DNA of 64,000 nt, from NCBI RefSeq assembly GCF_019104745.1, contig NZ_JAHRWL010000001.1, positions 1,965,001 through 2,029,000 of the forward strand, given 5' to 3'. Position 1 is the stretch's first letter. Each line of letters begins with the position of its first letter. Made by a program: the position numbers and the translations under genes. This document shows positions 37,774 through 46,374 of this stretch, in pieces. The DNA comes from Thalassococcus arenae (GTDB lineage: Bacteria > Pseudomonadota > Alphaproteobacteria > Rhodobacterales > Rhodobacteraceae). The notes beneath the pieces are model-generated. The model ran no database searches, was not told the DNA's origin, and worked only from the letters and a program-made list of their open reading frames with translations.

Positions 37774-39483
37774 TCAGTCGCGTTTGCCGGCAAAGCGGGC
37801 CTGCCAGTCCTCGCGCTGGTCGTCCGTGATCTTGGCGAACAGGTTGTCCGGTACGGCAAAGGCGTGACCGGCCGGCAGGGCTTGCAAGGCCGATGCAACG
37901 TCGTCGGGCCAGGCGTCGTCGGTGTTCAACGCGGCGCGCATCGCGGCGGCTGCGTCGGGAATGAACGGCGCGGACAGGATCGCGTAGAGCCGGATCAGGT
38001 TGAGTGCCAGTCGGATCTGCATCGCGGCCTTGTCGGGGTCTTCCTTGATCGTGGCCCAGGGTGCGGCCTCTTGCAGGTATTCGTTGCCCAGCACCCAGGC
38101 GGCGCGCAGCGCTGACGAGGCCTTGCGGATCTCGATCGCTTCCATGTGGCGCTCGTATTCCGCGACCTTGGCACTCAGGTCCGCGATCAGCCGGGCTTCG
38201 GCCTCGCCCGGTGTGCCGCCTGCGGGCACGGCCTCTGCGAATTTCGACCTGCAGAACTTGGTCACGCGGCTGACGAAGTTGCCCAGCACATCGGCCAGGT
38301 CCTTGTTCACGCCGGTCTGGAACAGCTCCCAGGTGAATTCGCTGTCCGAGCTTTCGGGCACGTTGGACAGCAGCCACCAGCGCCAGTAATCCGCCGGCAG
38401 GATTTCCAGCGCCTGGTCCATGAACACCCCGCGACCGCGCGAGGTGCTGAACTGGCCGCCATCGTAATTCAGGTAATTGAACGACTTGATGTAGTCCACG
38501 AGCTTCCACGGCTCGCCCGACCCCAGGATGGTGACCGGGAAGGACAGCGTGTGGAAGGGCACGTTGTCCTTGCCCATGAATTGCGTGTACCGGACATCCT
38601 CGGCGCCCTTGTCGGTGCGCCACCAGCGCGCCCAGTCGTCGCCCTTGCCCGCGTCCACCCATTCCTGCGCGCAGGCGATGTATTCGATGGGCGCGTCGAA
38701 CCAGACGTAGAAGACCTTGCCCTCCATCCCCGGCCAGGGTTCGTCGCCGCGCTGCACCGGCACGCCCCAATCCAGATCGCGGGTGATGCCACGGTCTTGC
38801 AGGCCGTCGCCGTCGGTCAGCCATTTCTTGGCGATGGATGTGGTCAGCACCGGCCAGCCGACGCGGGTATCGATCCATTCCTCGATCTGGTCCTTCATCG
38901 CGGATTGGCGCAGATACAGGTGCTTGGTCTCGCGCATCTCGAGGTCGGTCGAGCCCGAAATGGTCGAATGCGGGTCGATCAGGTCGACCGGGTCGAGCTG
39001 CTTGGTGCAATTGTCACACTGGTCGCCGCGGGCGCTTTCGAAACCGCAATTGGGGCAGGTGCCTTCGATATAGCGGTCGGGCAGGAAGCGGCCGTCGGCC
39101 ACGGAATACATCTGTTGTTCGGTGACCTCACGGATCAGCCCGGCCTTGTCCAGCACCTTGGCGAAATGCTGGGTCAGCTTGTGGTTCTGCGGGCTGGACG
39201 AGCGACCGAAATGGTCGAAGGACAGCCGGAAACCCTCGGCCAGATCGCTTTGAACCTGCCACATCTCGGCACAGTATTCCGCCACCGGTTTGCCCGCCTT
39301 GGCGGCGGCCAGTTCGGCGGGCGTGCCGTGTTCGTCGGTGGCGCAGAGGAACAGCACCTCGTGTCCCCGGGCGCGCAGGTAGCGGGCGTAGAGATCGGCG
39401 GGCAGCTGGCTTCCCACCAGGTTGCCCAGGTGTTTGACACCATTGATATAAGGAATCGCCGAGGTGATGAGATGCCGTGCCAT
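37774..39483 (-). CDS. metG: methionyl-tRNA synthetase
   Basis: Charges tRNA-Met. The 569-residue class I enzyme has [15 protein letters not shown] (HIGH-type motif as HLGN), the zinc knuckle CPNCGFE...CDNC at about residues 145-160, and [11 protein letters not shown]. The KMSKS loop reads [13 protein letters not shown], a variant with Gln in place of the first Lys. ATG 39483 ([11 protein letters not shown]) is the family start; 14 extra residues in the open frame upstream lack support. An MFS transporter gene lies 63 bases upstream. Confidence 0.95.
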   Translation of the reverse strand: MARHLITSAIPYINGVKHLGNLVGSQLPADLYARYLRARGHEVLFLCATDEHGTPAELAAAKAGKPVAEYCAEMWQVQSDLAEGFRLSFDHFGRSSSPQNHKLTQHFAKVLDKAGLIREVTEQQMYSVADGRFLPDRYIEGTCPNCGFESARGDQCDNCTKQLDPVDLIDPHSTISGSTDLEMRETKHLYLRQSAMKDQIEEWIDTRVGWPVLTTSIAKKWLTDGDGLQDRGITRDLDWGVPVQRGDEPWPGMEGKVFYVWFDAPIEYIACAQEWVDAGKGDDWARWWRTDKGAEDVRYTQFMGKDNVPFHTLSFPVTILGSGEPWKLVDYIKSFNYLNYDGGQFSTSRGRGVFMDQALEILPADYWRWWLLSNVPESSDSEFTWELFQTGVNKDLADVLGNFVSRVTKFCRSKFAEAVPAGGTPGEAEARLIADLSAKVAEYERHMEAIEIRKASSALRAAWVLGNEYLQEAAPWATIKEDPDKAAMQIRLALNLIRLYAILSAPFIPDAAAAMRAALNTDDAWPDDVASALQALPAGHAFAVPDNLFAKITDDQREDWQARFAGKRD

Positions 39484-39546
39484 ATGCCGTCTTGTCCGTC
39501 CAGATCGCGCCCGGATGTAGCCCATGGTCGCGCGGGATGCCAGCGG

Positions 39547-40770
39547 TCAGTCGCGTTCACGGAACCGCGCCAGCAGGCGGCCCACCAGGAAGGACGTGCG
39601 CGGGGCATAGATATAGTTCGTGCGGGTCTCGGATGTCGGGCGGGCGCGCATCCGGACCACGCCGAAGACGACAAGTGCGACATGGCCCGCCCCGATCATC
39701 GTGAACAGCGCGGGCGGCCCGAAGGTGTCGATCAGCACGGCGGCCAGGTAGGGCGCGGCGATCGCACCGACGGCATACCAGAACAGCAATGCCGCCGAGA
39801 GCGCGACGCGTTGGTCTGAATTGGCGAAGTCATGGGCATGTGCGGCGGCGACCGAATAGATCGGGAACGTCGTCAGGCCGAACAGGGCGACCATGAGGAA
39901 GATGCCGCCCTTGGGCAGGTCGGTCAGGGTGGCGGTGGCCGCGCTGGCCGCGACCGCGGCGACCGACAGCCAGATCAGCACCCAGCGGCGGTCGAACCGG
40001 TCGGCGATCCAGCCCACCGGGATCTGCGCCAGCGCGCCGCCGGCGACGAAGGCCGCCAGGAACAGCGCGATCTGGTCGGTGTCCAGTCCCACGCCGGTGC
40101 CGTAGATCGGACCGACCATGCGGAAGGCGGCCGAGGACAAGGCGGCCACCAGGACCGCGGCGACGCCCAGCGGAGAGATGCGCCAGGCCAGCCCCGGCTC
40201 CAGTCGCGGCGCATCCGGTGTGACCGGAGCGGCGGCCGTGGTCAGCGTCAGCGGCAGCAGCGCCGCGCAGCACAGGATCGCCAGCACGTTGTAGCTGATG
40301 TAATCGGCCGGCGGCAGGATGCCGATCAGCAATTGCGCGACGATCGACGCGCCCATGTCGGCGATGCGGTAGCTGCCCATCATCCGGCCACGGGTCTCGT
40401 TGGTGACCTCGGCCTGCAACCAGGCTTCGATCACGGTGTAGCAGCCGGCGATGCAGATACCGGTGGCGACGCGGAACAGCGCCCAAAGCTGTGGCTGAGG
40501 GGCCAGCATATGCGCCAGCAGTCCCATCGCGCCCAGTGCCGTGAAAGCGGCGAAGGCGCGGGAATGCCCGACGCTGCCCATCAATCGCGGCGCCCACCAG
40601 CAACCCAGGAAAAACCCCGCGAAATGCGCCGAGCCGAGGATGCCGATCTCGGCGGCGGAAAAGCCCAGCACTTCGCCCGAGATCGCATCCAGCGGGCCGA
40701 CCGTGCCCGAGGACAGTTGCAGCAGGATGACCGACAGGAACAGGGCGGCGAAGGACAGCGGGAATTTCAT
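39547..40770 (-). CDS. MFS transporter, YcaD-like
   Basis: A 407-residue inner membrane protein with twelve predicted helices. The loop after helix 2 (WWAPRLMGSVGHSRAFAAF) and IVEAWLQ-like segment YTVIEAWLQAEVTNETRGRMM resemble the YcaD group of major facilitator transporters, whose substrates are mostly unknown. The start at ATG 40770 (MKFPLSFAALF) is preferred; the longer frame extends into the intergenic palindrome. No functional neighbour points to a substrate. Confidence 0.85.
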   Translation of the reverse strand: MKFPLSFAALFLSVILLQLSSGTVGPLDAISGEVLGFSAAEIGILGSAHFAGFFLGCWWAPRLMGSVGHSRAFAAFTALGAMGLLAHMLAPQPQLWALFRVATGICIAGCYTVIEAWLQAEVTNETRGRMMGSYRIADMGASIVAQLLIGILPPADYISYNVLAILCCAALLPLTLTTAAAPVTPDAPRLEPGLAWRISPLGVAAVLVAALSSAAFRMVGPIYGTGVGLDTDQIALFLAAFVAGGALAQIPVGWIADRFDRRWVLIWLSVAAVAASAATATLTDLPKGGIFLMVALFGLTTFPIYSVAAAHAHDFANSDQRVALSAALLFWYAVGAIAAPYLAAVLIDTFGPPALFTMIGAGHVALVVFGVVRMRARPTSETRTNYIYAPRTSFLVGRLLARFRERD

Positions 40771-40814
40771 GCGGGCGGCACCGGGCAGGAGGTCACGCCC
40801 TTGGTAGGCGCGGA

Positions 40815-40868
40815 GCGAGGGGTTTTCCACCCCTCGCGCTCCCCGGAGGATATTTGTGGCCAGATGAA
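40815..40868. repeat. composite palindromic intergenic element between the MFS and imuA-like genes
   Basis: GCGAGGGG (40815-40822) pairs with CCCCTCGC (40830-40837) around TTTTCCA; then CTCCCCGGAGGATATTTG leads to CCAGATGAAG ending at 40868. The GGATATTT plus CCAGA.GAAG part matches the element at 14121-14145. Confidence 0.55.
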
Positions 40869-40872
40869 GGGA

Positions 40873-41481
40873 TCAGGCGGGCTGATGATCGGGCGCGCGG
40901 GTCAGCCGGTTGTCTTCCAGACGCCAGGATCGGGGCGGCACCATGCGGGCGCGCAGCCGGTCGAGCCGCCAGGTATCGCGGCCCGGCGCGTGGTCGGGTT
41001 CCATCCGCCAGCGCGTCTCGATCCCCGGGGCGCCGCCGGCACCGGGGGCGAGCAGCAACCCCAGTGGCCGGCAGCGCCCCTCGCCCGCGCCGCGTTCGGC
41101 GGCCAGGTGTAGCCGCCGCACCGGCGTCATGGCAGGCGGTTCGGGCAGATCGGCCACCACCACCGGCACGGCGCCCGAGCGCAAGATTTCCTCCATGCAC
41201 CAAAGCAGGTCTTCGGTGCGGTGCGGGGTGACGAAGGTGATGTCCTGCGGCGGGCACAATGCGGCCACCCCGTCGGGATTGAGCGGATCGGTGCCCCAGG
41301 CCGGGGCGATCCAGAAGACCGGGCGCCCCGCCGCGGCGGCGATCCGCAGCGCCAGCGTGCGCCGCGCCCGGCCGCAGATCTCGTGCACCCGCGCCAGCGG
41401 CAGCGTGACCTCGTCCCACAGCGTCAGCGCGGGCGGGGATGTGTGGTGGCGGCGGGTCAGAAGGGGATCGGCGAAGGTCAT
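40873..41481 (-). CDS. imuA: ImuA-like protein (orphan SOS gene)
   Basis: A 202-residue protein resembling ImuA, the RecA/SulA-like partner of the ImuB-DnaE2 translesion polymerase. Typical segments are LWDEVTLPLARVHEICGRARRTLA, RTEDLLWCMEEILRSGAVPVVV and TPVRRLHLAAERG; no Walker A is present. In most alphaproteobacteria imuA is followed by imuB and dnaE2, but here the downstream gene is an MFS transporter. The LexA-box promoter just upstream puts the predicted transcription start at the ATG itself, so the mRNA is probably leaderless. The family call is from recognised sequence pattern. Confidence 0.75.
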   Translation of the reverse strand: MTFADPLLTRRHHTSPPALTLWDEVTLPLARVHEICGRARRTLALRIAAAAGRPVFWIAPAWGTDPLNPDGVAALCPPQDITFVTPHRTEDLLWCMEEILRSGAVPVVVADLPEPPAMTPVRRLHLAAERGAGEGRCRPLGLLLAPGAGGAPGIETRWRMEPDHAPGRDTWRLDRLRARMVPPRSWRLEDNRLTRAPDHQPA

Positions 41482-41487
41482 GGGGAA

Positions 41488-41516
41488 ACTCTAGTGCGTT
41501 CCTGTTTTGTTCTCAA
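41488..41516 (-). promoter_or_regulatory. SOS promoter with LexA box for the imuA-like gene
   Basis: On the minus strand, TTGAGA (41511-41516) and TAGAGT (41488-41493) are exactly 17 bases apart. The spacer contains GAAC-N7-GAAC (41498-41512), read as GTTC-N7-GTTC on the plus strand, the alphaproteobacterial LexA box. LexA bound here would cover the promoter. The -10 ends six bases before the start codon at 41481. Confidence 0.82.
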
Positions 41517-41595
41517 GCGATTCCGGGATGGCGAAACATCCCCTTGCCGGTGCGTGCGGGCGCGCGCATCTTGGGCGCAACCCCACGGAGCCTTC

Positions 41596-42345
41596 ATGCG
41601 CCTGATCCCGTTCATCTTTCTCATCTTCGCCTTGCCATTGCAGGCCGAGACGGTGACGGTCTTTGCTGCCGCGTCGCTGGGCGACGCGCTGGCCGACGCG
41701 GCGCAGCCTTGGCAAGAGGCGACGGGCCATGACGTGGTGATCTCGGCTGCGGGCAGCGCCACGCTGGCGCGGCAGATCGACCTGGGCGCGCCGGCCGATC
41801 TGTTCGTTTCGGCCAATGCCGAATGGATGGACTGGCTGGCCGATCGCAGGCGAATCGACACTGCGACACGGCGGGTTCTGGCGGGCAACACACTGGTGCT
41901 GGCGATGCCCAGCCTCGGCGGGACCGACCAGGAAATCACGCCGGATTACCCGCTGCTGGCGATGCTGGGCGACGGACGCCTGGCCACGGCGCTGACCGAT
42001 GCCGTGCCGGCGGGCATCTATGCCAAGCAGGCGCTGCAATCGCTGGGATTCTGGGATGCAGTCAAGGACCGGCTGGCGGAAACCGACAACGTGCGCGCGG
42101 CGCTGGCGCTGGTGGCCCTGGGCGAGGTCCCGCTGGGCATCGTCTATGCCACCGACGTGCTGGCCGAACCCGGTGTGCTGGTGGTCGGTCGTTTTCCGGC
42201 GGGCAGCCACGACCCGATCACCTATCCCGCCGCGGTGATCGCCGAAAGCGCGCGGCGGGACAGTGCGGTTTCCCTGCTGGACTGGCTGAGCGGACCACAG
42301 GCGCAGGCGGTGCTGGCCGCGCATGGCTTCGAGGCGGCGCGCTGA
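41596..42345 (+). CDS. modA: molybdate-binding periplasmic protein
   Basis: Periplasmic receptor of the molybdate ABC importer. The 249-residue protein has a signal peptide (about residues 1-17, ending LQA) and the ligand loops VFAAASLGDAL, SAAGSATLARQI, GAPADLFVSANAEWMD and the C-terminal ALGEVPLGIVYATD. ATG 41596 has GGAG nine bases upstream; the longer frame lacks a signal sequence. I find no ModE-type Mo-box in the gap to the divergent imuA-like gene. modB follows directly. Confidence 0.94.
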   Translation: MRLIPFIFLIFALPLQAETVTVFAAASLGDALADAAQPWQEATGHDVVISAAGSATLARQIDLGAPADLFVSANAEWMDWLADRRRIDTATRRVLAGNTLVLAMPSLGGTDQEITPDYPLLAMLGDGRLATALTDAVPAGIYAKQALQSLGFWDAVKDRLAETDNVRAALALVALGEVPLGIVYATDVLAEPGVLVVGRFPAGSHDPITYPAAVIAESARRDSAVSLLDWLSGPQAQAVLAAHGFEAAR

Positions 42346-43041
42346 ATGGGCTGGATGGGACCCGAGGAATGGGAAGCGGTCCTGCTGTCGCTCAAGGTGG
42401 CGTTCTGGGCGACGCTGCTGAGCCTGCCTTTCGGTCTGGCCTGCGCCTATGCGCTGGCGCGCGGTCGGTTTCCGGGGCGGCAATTGCTGAACGGGCTGGT
42501 GCACCTGCCGCTTGTCCTGCCGCCAGTCGTCACCGGATATCTGCTGCTGCTGAGTTTCGGACGGCGCGGACCGATCGGCGGCTTTCTGGAGCAGTCATTG
42601 GGATTGGTCCTGGCGTTCCGCTGGACCGGCGCGGCGCTGGCGGCCGCGATCATGGCCTTTCCGCTGATGGTGCGCGCGATATGGCTGGCCATCGAGGCGG
42701 TCGATCCCAAGCTTGAAGAGGCCGCCGCCACGCTCGGCGCGTCGCGCGTGCGGGTCTTCGCCACCGTCACCCTTCCGCTGATCGCACCGGGGGTCATCGC
42801 GGGGGCGGTTCTGGCCTTTGCCAAGGCGATGGGCGAATTCGGGGCCACGATCACCTTCGTGTCGAACATCCCCGGTGAAACCCGCACGGTGCCTTCGGCG
42901 ATCTACGCCTTTCTGCAGGTGCCGGGCGGCGAAAACGCGGCGATGCGGCTGGTCATCGTCGCGGTCGTGGTGGCGATGGGGGCGTTGCTGTTGTCGGAAT
43001 GGCTGTCGCGTCGGGTGGCGCGGCGGATCGCCGGGTCATGA
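42346..43041 (+). CDS. modB: molybdate ABC transporter permease
   Basis: A 231-residue inner membrane permease with five or six helices and the EAA loop EEAAATLGASRVRVFATVTLPLIAPG that contacts the ATPase. LPLVLPPVVTGYLLLLSFGRRGPIG is characteristic of ModB. The ATG follows the modA stop immediately and the modC start overlaps its stop (ATGA), so all three subunits are translated from one mRNA. Confidence 0.94.
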   Translation: MGWMGPEEWEAVLLSLKVAFWATLLSLPFGLACAYALARGRFPGRQLLNGLVHLPLVLPPVVTGYLLLLSFGRRGPIGGFLEQSLGLVLAFRWTGAALAAAIMAFPLMVRAIWLAIEAVDPKLEEAAATLGASRVRVFATVTLPLIAPGVIAGAVLAFAKAMGEFGATITFVSNIPGETRTVPSAIYAFLQVPGGENAAMRLVIVAVVVAMGALLLSEWLSRRVARRIAGS

Positions 43042-44120
43042 CCCTTTCTGTCGATATCCGTATGGCCCTGGGCGATTTCGAGCTCGCGGTGGCGTTCGAC
43101 GCGCCACCGGGCGTGACGGCCCTGTTCGGGCGATCGGGCGCCGGCAAGACATCGGTTCTGCGGGCGGTGGCGGGGTTGGTGACGCCGCAGGCCGGCCGGA
43201 TCGCGGTGGGCGACACACCGCTGTTCGAGGCCGGACGCACCAACTTGCCCGTGCACAGGCGACGGCTGGGCTACGTCTTTCAGGAATCCCGGCTTTTTCC
43301 TCACCTGACGGTGGCCGAGAACCTGGCCTATGCCGCGCGCGTGCAGCGCCGCGGCCTGTCCGACCTTGACCGCGTGGTGGACCTGTTGGGGATTGGCGCG
43401 TTGCTGCAACGCCGCCCGGCCTCGTTGTCCGGCGGCGAGGCGCAGCGCGTCGCGATCGGGCGCGCGCTGCTGGCCGATCCACGCCTGTTGCTGATGGACG
43501 AGCCGCTGGCGGCGCTGGACGCCCCGCGCAAGGCGGAAATCCTGCCCTATCTCGAACGGTTGCACGTCGAGACCGCGCTGCCGATCCTCTATGTCAGCCA
43601 CACCTTGTCCGAAGTGGCGCGACTGGCCACGCAGATGGTGGTGTTGGAGCGCGGCCGCGTGATGCGTGCTGGGCGGACCGAGGACGTGCTGTCGGACCCC
43701 GATATCGTACCGCTACTGGGTGTGCGCGAGGCCGGCGCGGTGATCCCGGCGCGGATCACGGCCCAGCCGGGCGACGGTGTGACCGAACTGGCGGTGTCCG
43801 GCGGTCGGCTGTTCCTGCCGGAACACGGCGCGCCTGTCGGAACCGCGTTGCGTGTGCGGATCCTGGCGCAGGACGTGATGCTGGCCCTCGACGAGCCGCA
43901 TGGCCTGTCGGCGCTGAATGTCCTGCCGTCGCGGATCGAAGCCCTGCGCCGCGGCGGGGGCGGCGGTGTGATCGTCCAGCTGCGTGCTGGCGAAGACCTG
44001 CTGCTGGCGCGGATCACGCAGCGCAGCGCCGATGCGCTTGCCTTGCGGCCCGGCCTTCCGGTCTGGGCCGTGCTCAAGACCGTGGCGGTGGCTCAGGGCG
44101 ATGTCGGTGCCGGGCCCTGA
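43038..44120 (+). CDS. modC: molybdate ABC transporter ATP-binding protein
   Basis: A 360-residue ATPase. Walker A is FGRSGAGKTS, the signature is LSGGEAQRVAIGRALL, Walker B LLLMDEPLAALD and the switch His is in ILYVSHTLSEV. The C-terminal 110 residues form a TOBE/Mop-like regulatory domain (LPSRIEALRRGGGGGVIVQL), which in ModC binds molybdate or supports trans-inhibition. Start ATG 43038 overlaps modB. Confidence 0.94.
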   Translation: MTLSVDIRMALGDFELAVAFDAPPGVTALFGRSGAGKTSVLRAVAGLVTPQAGRIAVGDTPLFEAGRTNLPVHRRRLGYVFQESRLFPHLTVAENLAYAARVQRRGLSDLDRVVDLLGIGALLQRRPASLSGGEAQRVAIGRALLADPRLLLMDEPLAALDAPRKAEILPYLERLHVETALPILYVSHTLSEVARLATQMVVLERGRVMRAGRTEDVLSDPDIVPLLGVREAGAVIPARITAQPGDGVTELAVSGGRLFLPEHGAPVGTALRVRILAQDVMLALDEPHGLSALNVLPSRIEALRRGGGGGVIVQLRAGEDLLLARITQRSADALALRPGLPVWAVLKTVAVAQGDVGAGP

Positions 44121-44130
44121 GCGGCTGTTA

Positions 44131-44146
44131 CAATTCGTAAGAATTG
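44131..44146. promoter_or_regulatory. perfect inverted repeat upstream of the CoA-ligase/liv cluster
   Basis: CAATTC (44131-44136) and GAATTG (44141-44146) flank GTAA in an AT-rich island (TTACAATTCGTAAGAATTGG) within GC-rich DNA. It could be an operator for an unlinked TetR/MarR-type regulator, or an imperfect 3' hairpin of modC; no T tract follows. Confidence 0.45.
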
Positions 44147-44279
44147 GGAAACTTTCACGAAATCATTGACCCCCAGCCTGCAGGACGAGCAAACTGGCGC
44201 GGGAATCGCAGGCACATGCGACCGCGTCGCCGAGGGAGACGCAGACGAGCCCGAAACGGGCCACAGGGGAGGAGAGACC

Positions 44280-46253
44280 TTGGCTTACTTGTCCGAGGGC
44301 ATCGAGGGTTTGCGCTCGATTCCCGCCTTGCTGGAGCGCAACGTGCGCGAGCACGGCGACAGCCCGGCCTACCGCGAAAAGGAATACGGCATCTGGCAAA
44401 GCTGGAGCTGGTCCGAAACCGCGTCGGAAATCGAGGCGCTGGCCCTGGGGCTTCTGAACCTGGGCGTCAACGAAGGCGATCATATCGCGATCATCGGCCG
44501 CAACCGGCCGTATCTCTACTGGTCGATGGTGGCGGCGCAGATGGTCGGCGCGATCCCGGTGCCGCTTTACCAGGACGCGGTCGCCGAAGAGATGGAATAC
44601 GTGCTGGACCATTGCGGCGCGCGCTTCGTCATCGCCGCCGACCAGGAACAGGTCGACAAGGTCATCGAGATCCAGGACGACCTGCACCAGTTCGAACACA
44701 TGATCTATGTCGATCCGCGCGGGATGCGGAAATACGACCACCGCCGCCTGCACCAGTATTCCCATGTGCAGGAACAGGGCCGCGCGGCGCGTGACGAATT
44801 CATCGAGGAACTCAAGGCACGCCGGGCCAAGCTGGATTACGACAGCACCTGCGTCATGCTGTATACGTCGGGCACCACGGGCAAGCCCAAGGGCGTGGTT
44901 CTGTCCAACCGCAACATCATCGAAAGTGCGCGGGCCTCGTCGGAATTCGACAAGCTTCGGCATGACGATTCGGTGCTGGCCTATCTGCCGATGGCCTGGG
45001 TGGGCGATTTCATCTTTTCCATCGGCCAGGCCTATTGGACGGGGTTCTGCGTGAACTGCCCCGAAGCGGCCAACACGATGTACGAGAACCTGCACGAGAT
45101 CGGGCCGACCTATTTCTTCGCGCCGCCCCGCTATTTCGAGGAACGCATCACCGCCCTGCTGATCCGGATGGAGGATGCCGGGCGGATCAAGCGCTGGTTG
45201 TTCAATCACTACATGGCGATAGCCAAGCGGGTCGGGCCCAGGTTGCTGGATGGCAAGCCGGTGGGGCTGATGGACCGGCTGTCCTATGCTATCGGCGAGG
45301 TGCTGGTCTACGGCCCTGTACGCAACAGGGCCGGCATGAGCCGGGTGCGCGTGGCCTATACCGCGGGCGAAGCGATCGGGCCGGAGATTTTCGATTTCTG
45401 GCGCTCGCTGGGGATCAACCTCAAGCAGCTTTACGGGCAGACCGAGGCCAGTGTCTTCATCACCCAGCAGCCCGATGGCGAGGTGCGGTCGGACACCGTG
45501 GGCGTGCCCAGCCCGGGCGTCGAGATCCGGATTTCGGACAAGGGCGAAGTGTTCTACCGCTCGCCCGGCGTGTTCGTGGAATATTACAAGAACCCCGAGT
45601 CGACCGCCGACACCAAGGATGCAGAGGGCTGGGTCGCCACAGGCGATGCCGGTTTCATCGAGGAGGCGACGGGGCATCTGCGTATCATCGACCGCGCCAA
45701 GGACGTGGGCGCGATGGCAGATGGCCGGATGTTCGCGCCCAAATATGTCGAGAACAAGCTCAAGTTCTTTCCCAACATCCTGGAGGCCGTGGTGTTCGGC
45801 GCCGGACGGGACAAGTGCTGCGCCTTCATCAATATCGACCTGACCGCGGTCGGAAACTGGGCCGAGCGCAACAACATCGCCTATGCGTCCTACCAGGAAC
45901 TGGCGGGCCATCCGCAGGTGCTGGACATGATCCAGAGCCATATCGAGGAGGTCAACGAAAGCGTTGCACAGGACGAGATGCTTTCGGGCTGCCAGGTGCA
46001 CCGCTTTCTGGTGCTGCACAAGGAACTGGATGCCGACGATGGCGAGTTGACCCGCACCCGCAAGGTGCGCCGCAAGATCATCGGCGAAAAGTTCGAGGAC
46101 CTGGTGGGTGCGCTCTATGACGGGTCGGACAGCGTCTATACCGAGACCGAGGTCACCTACGAGGACGGCCGCAAGGGCAAGATCAAGGCGACGCTGACGA
46201 TCCGCGATGCCAAGGTGGTGCCGGTCACAGCCAAGCGGATGGCGGCGGAATGA
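44280..46253 (+). CDS. AMP-dependent acyl-CoA synthetase, first gene of the liv-type cluster
   Basis: A 657-residue adenylate-forming CoA ligase. The phosphate loop MLYTSGTTGKPKGVVLSN, LPMAWVGDFIF, LYGQTEASVFI, the hinge region ATGDAGFIEEATGHLRIIDRAKD and the C-terminal RTRKVRRKII are visible. The start is placed at TTG 44280 because GGGGAGGAGA lies just upstream; a TTG at 44166 would add 38 low-quality residues. It is followed by livG after about 120 bases, and a second ligase closes the cluster, suggesting CoA activation of the imported acid. Confidence 0.87.
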   Translation: MAYLSEGIEGLRSIPALLERNVREHGDSPAYREKEYGIWQSWSWSETASEIEALALGLLNLGVNEGDHIAIIGRNRPYLYWSMVAAQMVGAIPVPLYQDAVAEEMEYVLDHCGARFVIAADQEQVDKVIEIQDDLHQFEHMIYVDPRGMRKYDHRRLHQYSHVQEQGRAARDEFIEELKARRAKLDYDSTCVMLYTSGTTGKPKGVVLSNRNIIESARASSEFDKLRHDDSVLAYLPMAWVGDFIFSIGQAYWTGFCVNCPEAANTMYENLHEIGPTYFFAPPRYFEERITALLIRMEDAGRIKRWLFNHYMAIAKRVGPRLLDGKPVGLMDRLSYAIGEVLVYGPVRNRAGMSRVRVAYTAGEAIGPEIFDFWRSLGINLKQLYGQTEASVFITQQPDGEVRSDTVGVPSPGVEIRISDKGEVFYRSPGVFVEYYKNPESTADTKDAEGWVATGDAGFIEEATGHLRIIDRAKDVGAMADGRMFAPKYVENKLKFFPNILEAVVFGAGRDKCCAFINIDLTAVGNWAERNNIAYASYQELAGHPQVLDMIQSHIEEVNESVAQDEMLSGCQVHRFLVLHKELDADDGELTRTRKVRRKIIGEKFEDLVGALYDGSDSVYTETEVTYEDGRKGKIKATLTIRDAKVVPVTAKRMAAE

Positions 46254-46338
46254 CGGGCCGCTCGCGCTGCGCGCATCGCCCCGCCCGCCATCCCGCCAAG
46301 CGCTTGGGATGCGTCGCACCGTCGGCGATTTCGGACGT

Positions 46339-46367
46339 GCGTATTTTGAAAGAGAAGAAGCCGGGAG
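46339..46367 (+). repeat. dispersed intergenic element GCGTATTTTGAAAGAGAAG, copy 2
   Basis: GCGTATTTTGAAAGAGAAG followed by AAGCCGGGAG ends eight bases before the livG GTG, so its purine-rich 3' end supplies the ribosome-binding site. Compare 7001 and 51484. Confidence 0.6.
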
Positions 46368-46374
46368 TCGTGAG

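Noticed and set aside
41517..41595. ModE-type molybdate box in front of modA
   Set aside because: I looked for ATAT-containing inverted repeats of the known type and found none; the only strong motif nearby is the LexA box of the divergent gene.
44166..44279. Extended N terminus of the acyl-CoA synthetase from TTG 44166
   Set aside because: The extra 38 residues are unlike the family, and a strong purine-rich ribosome-binding site directly precedes TTG 44280.
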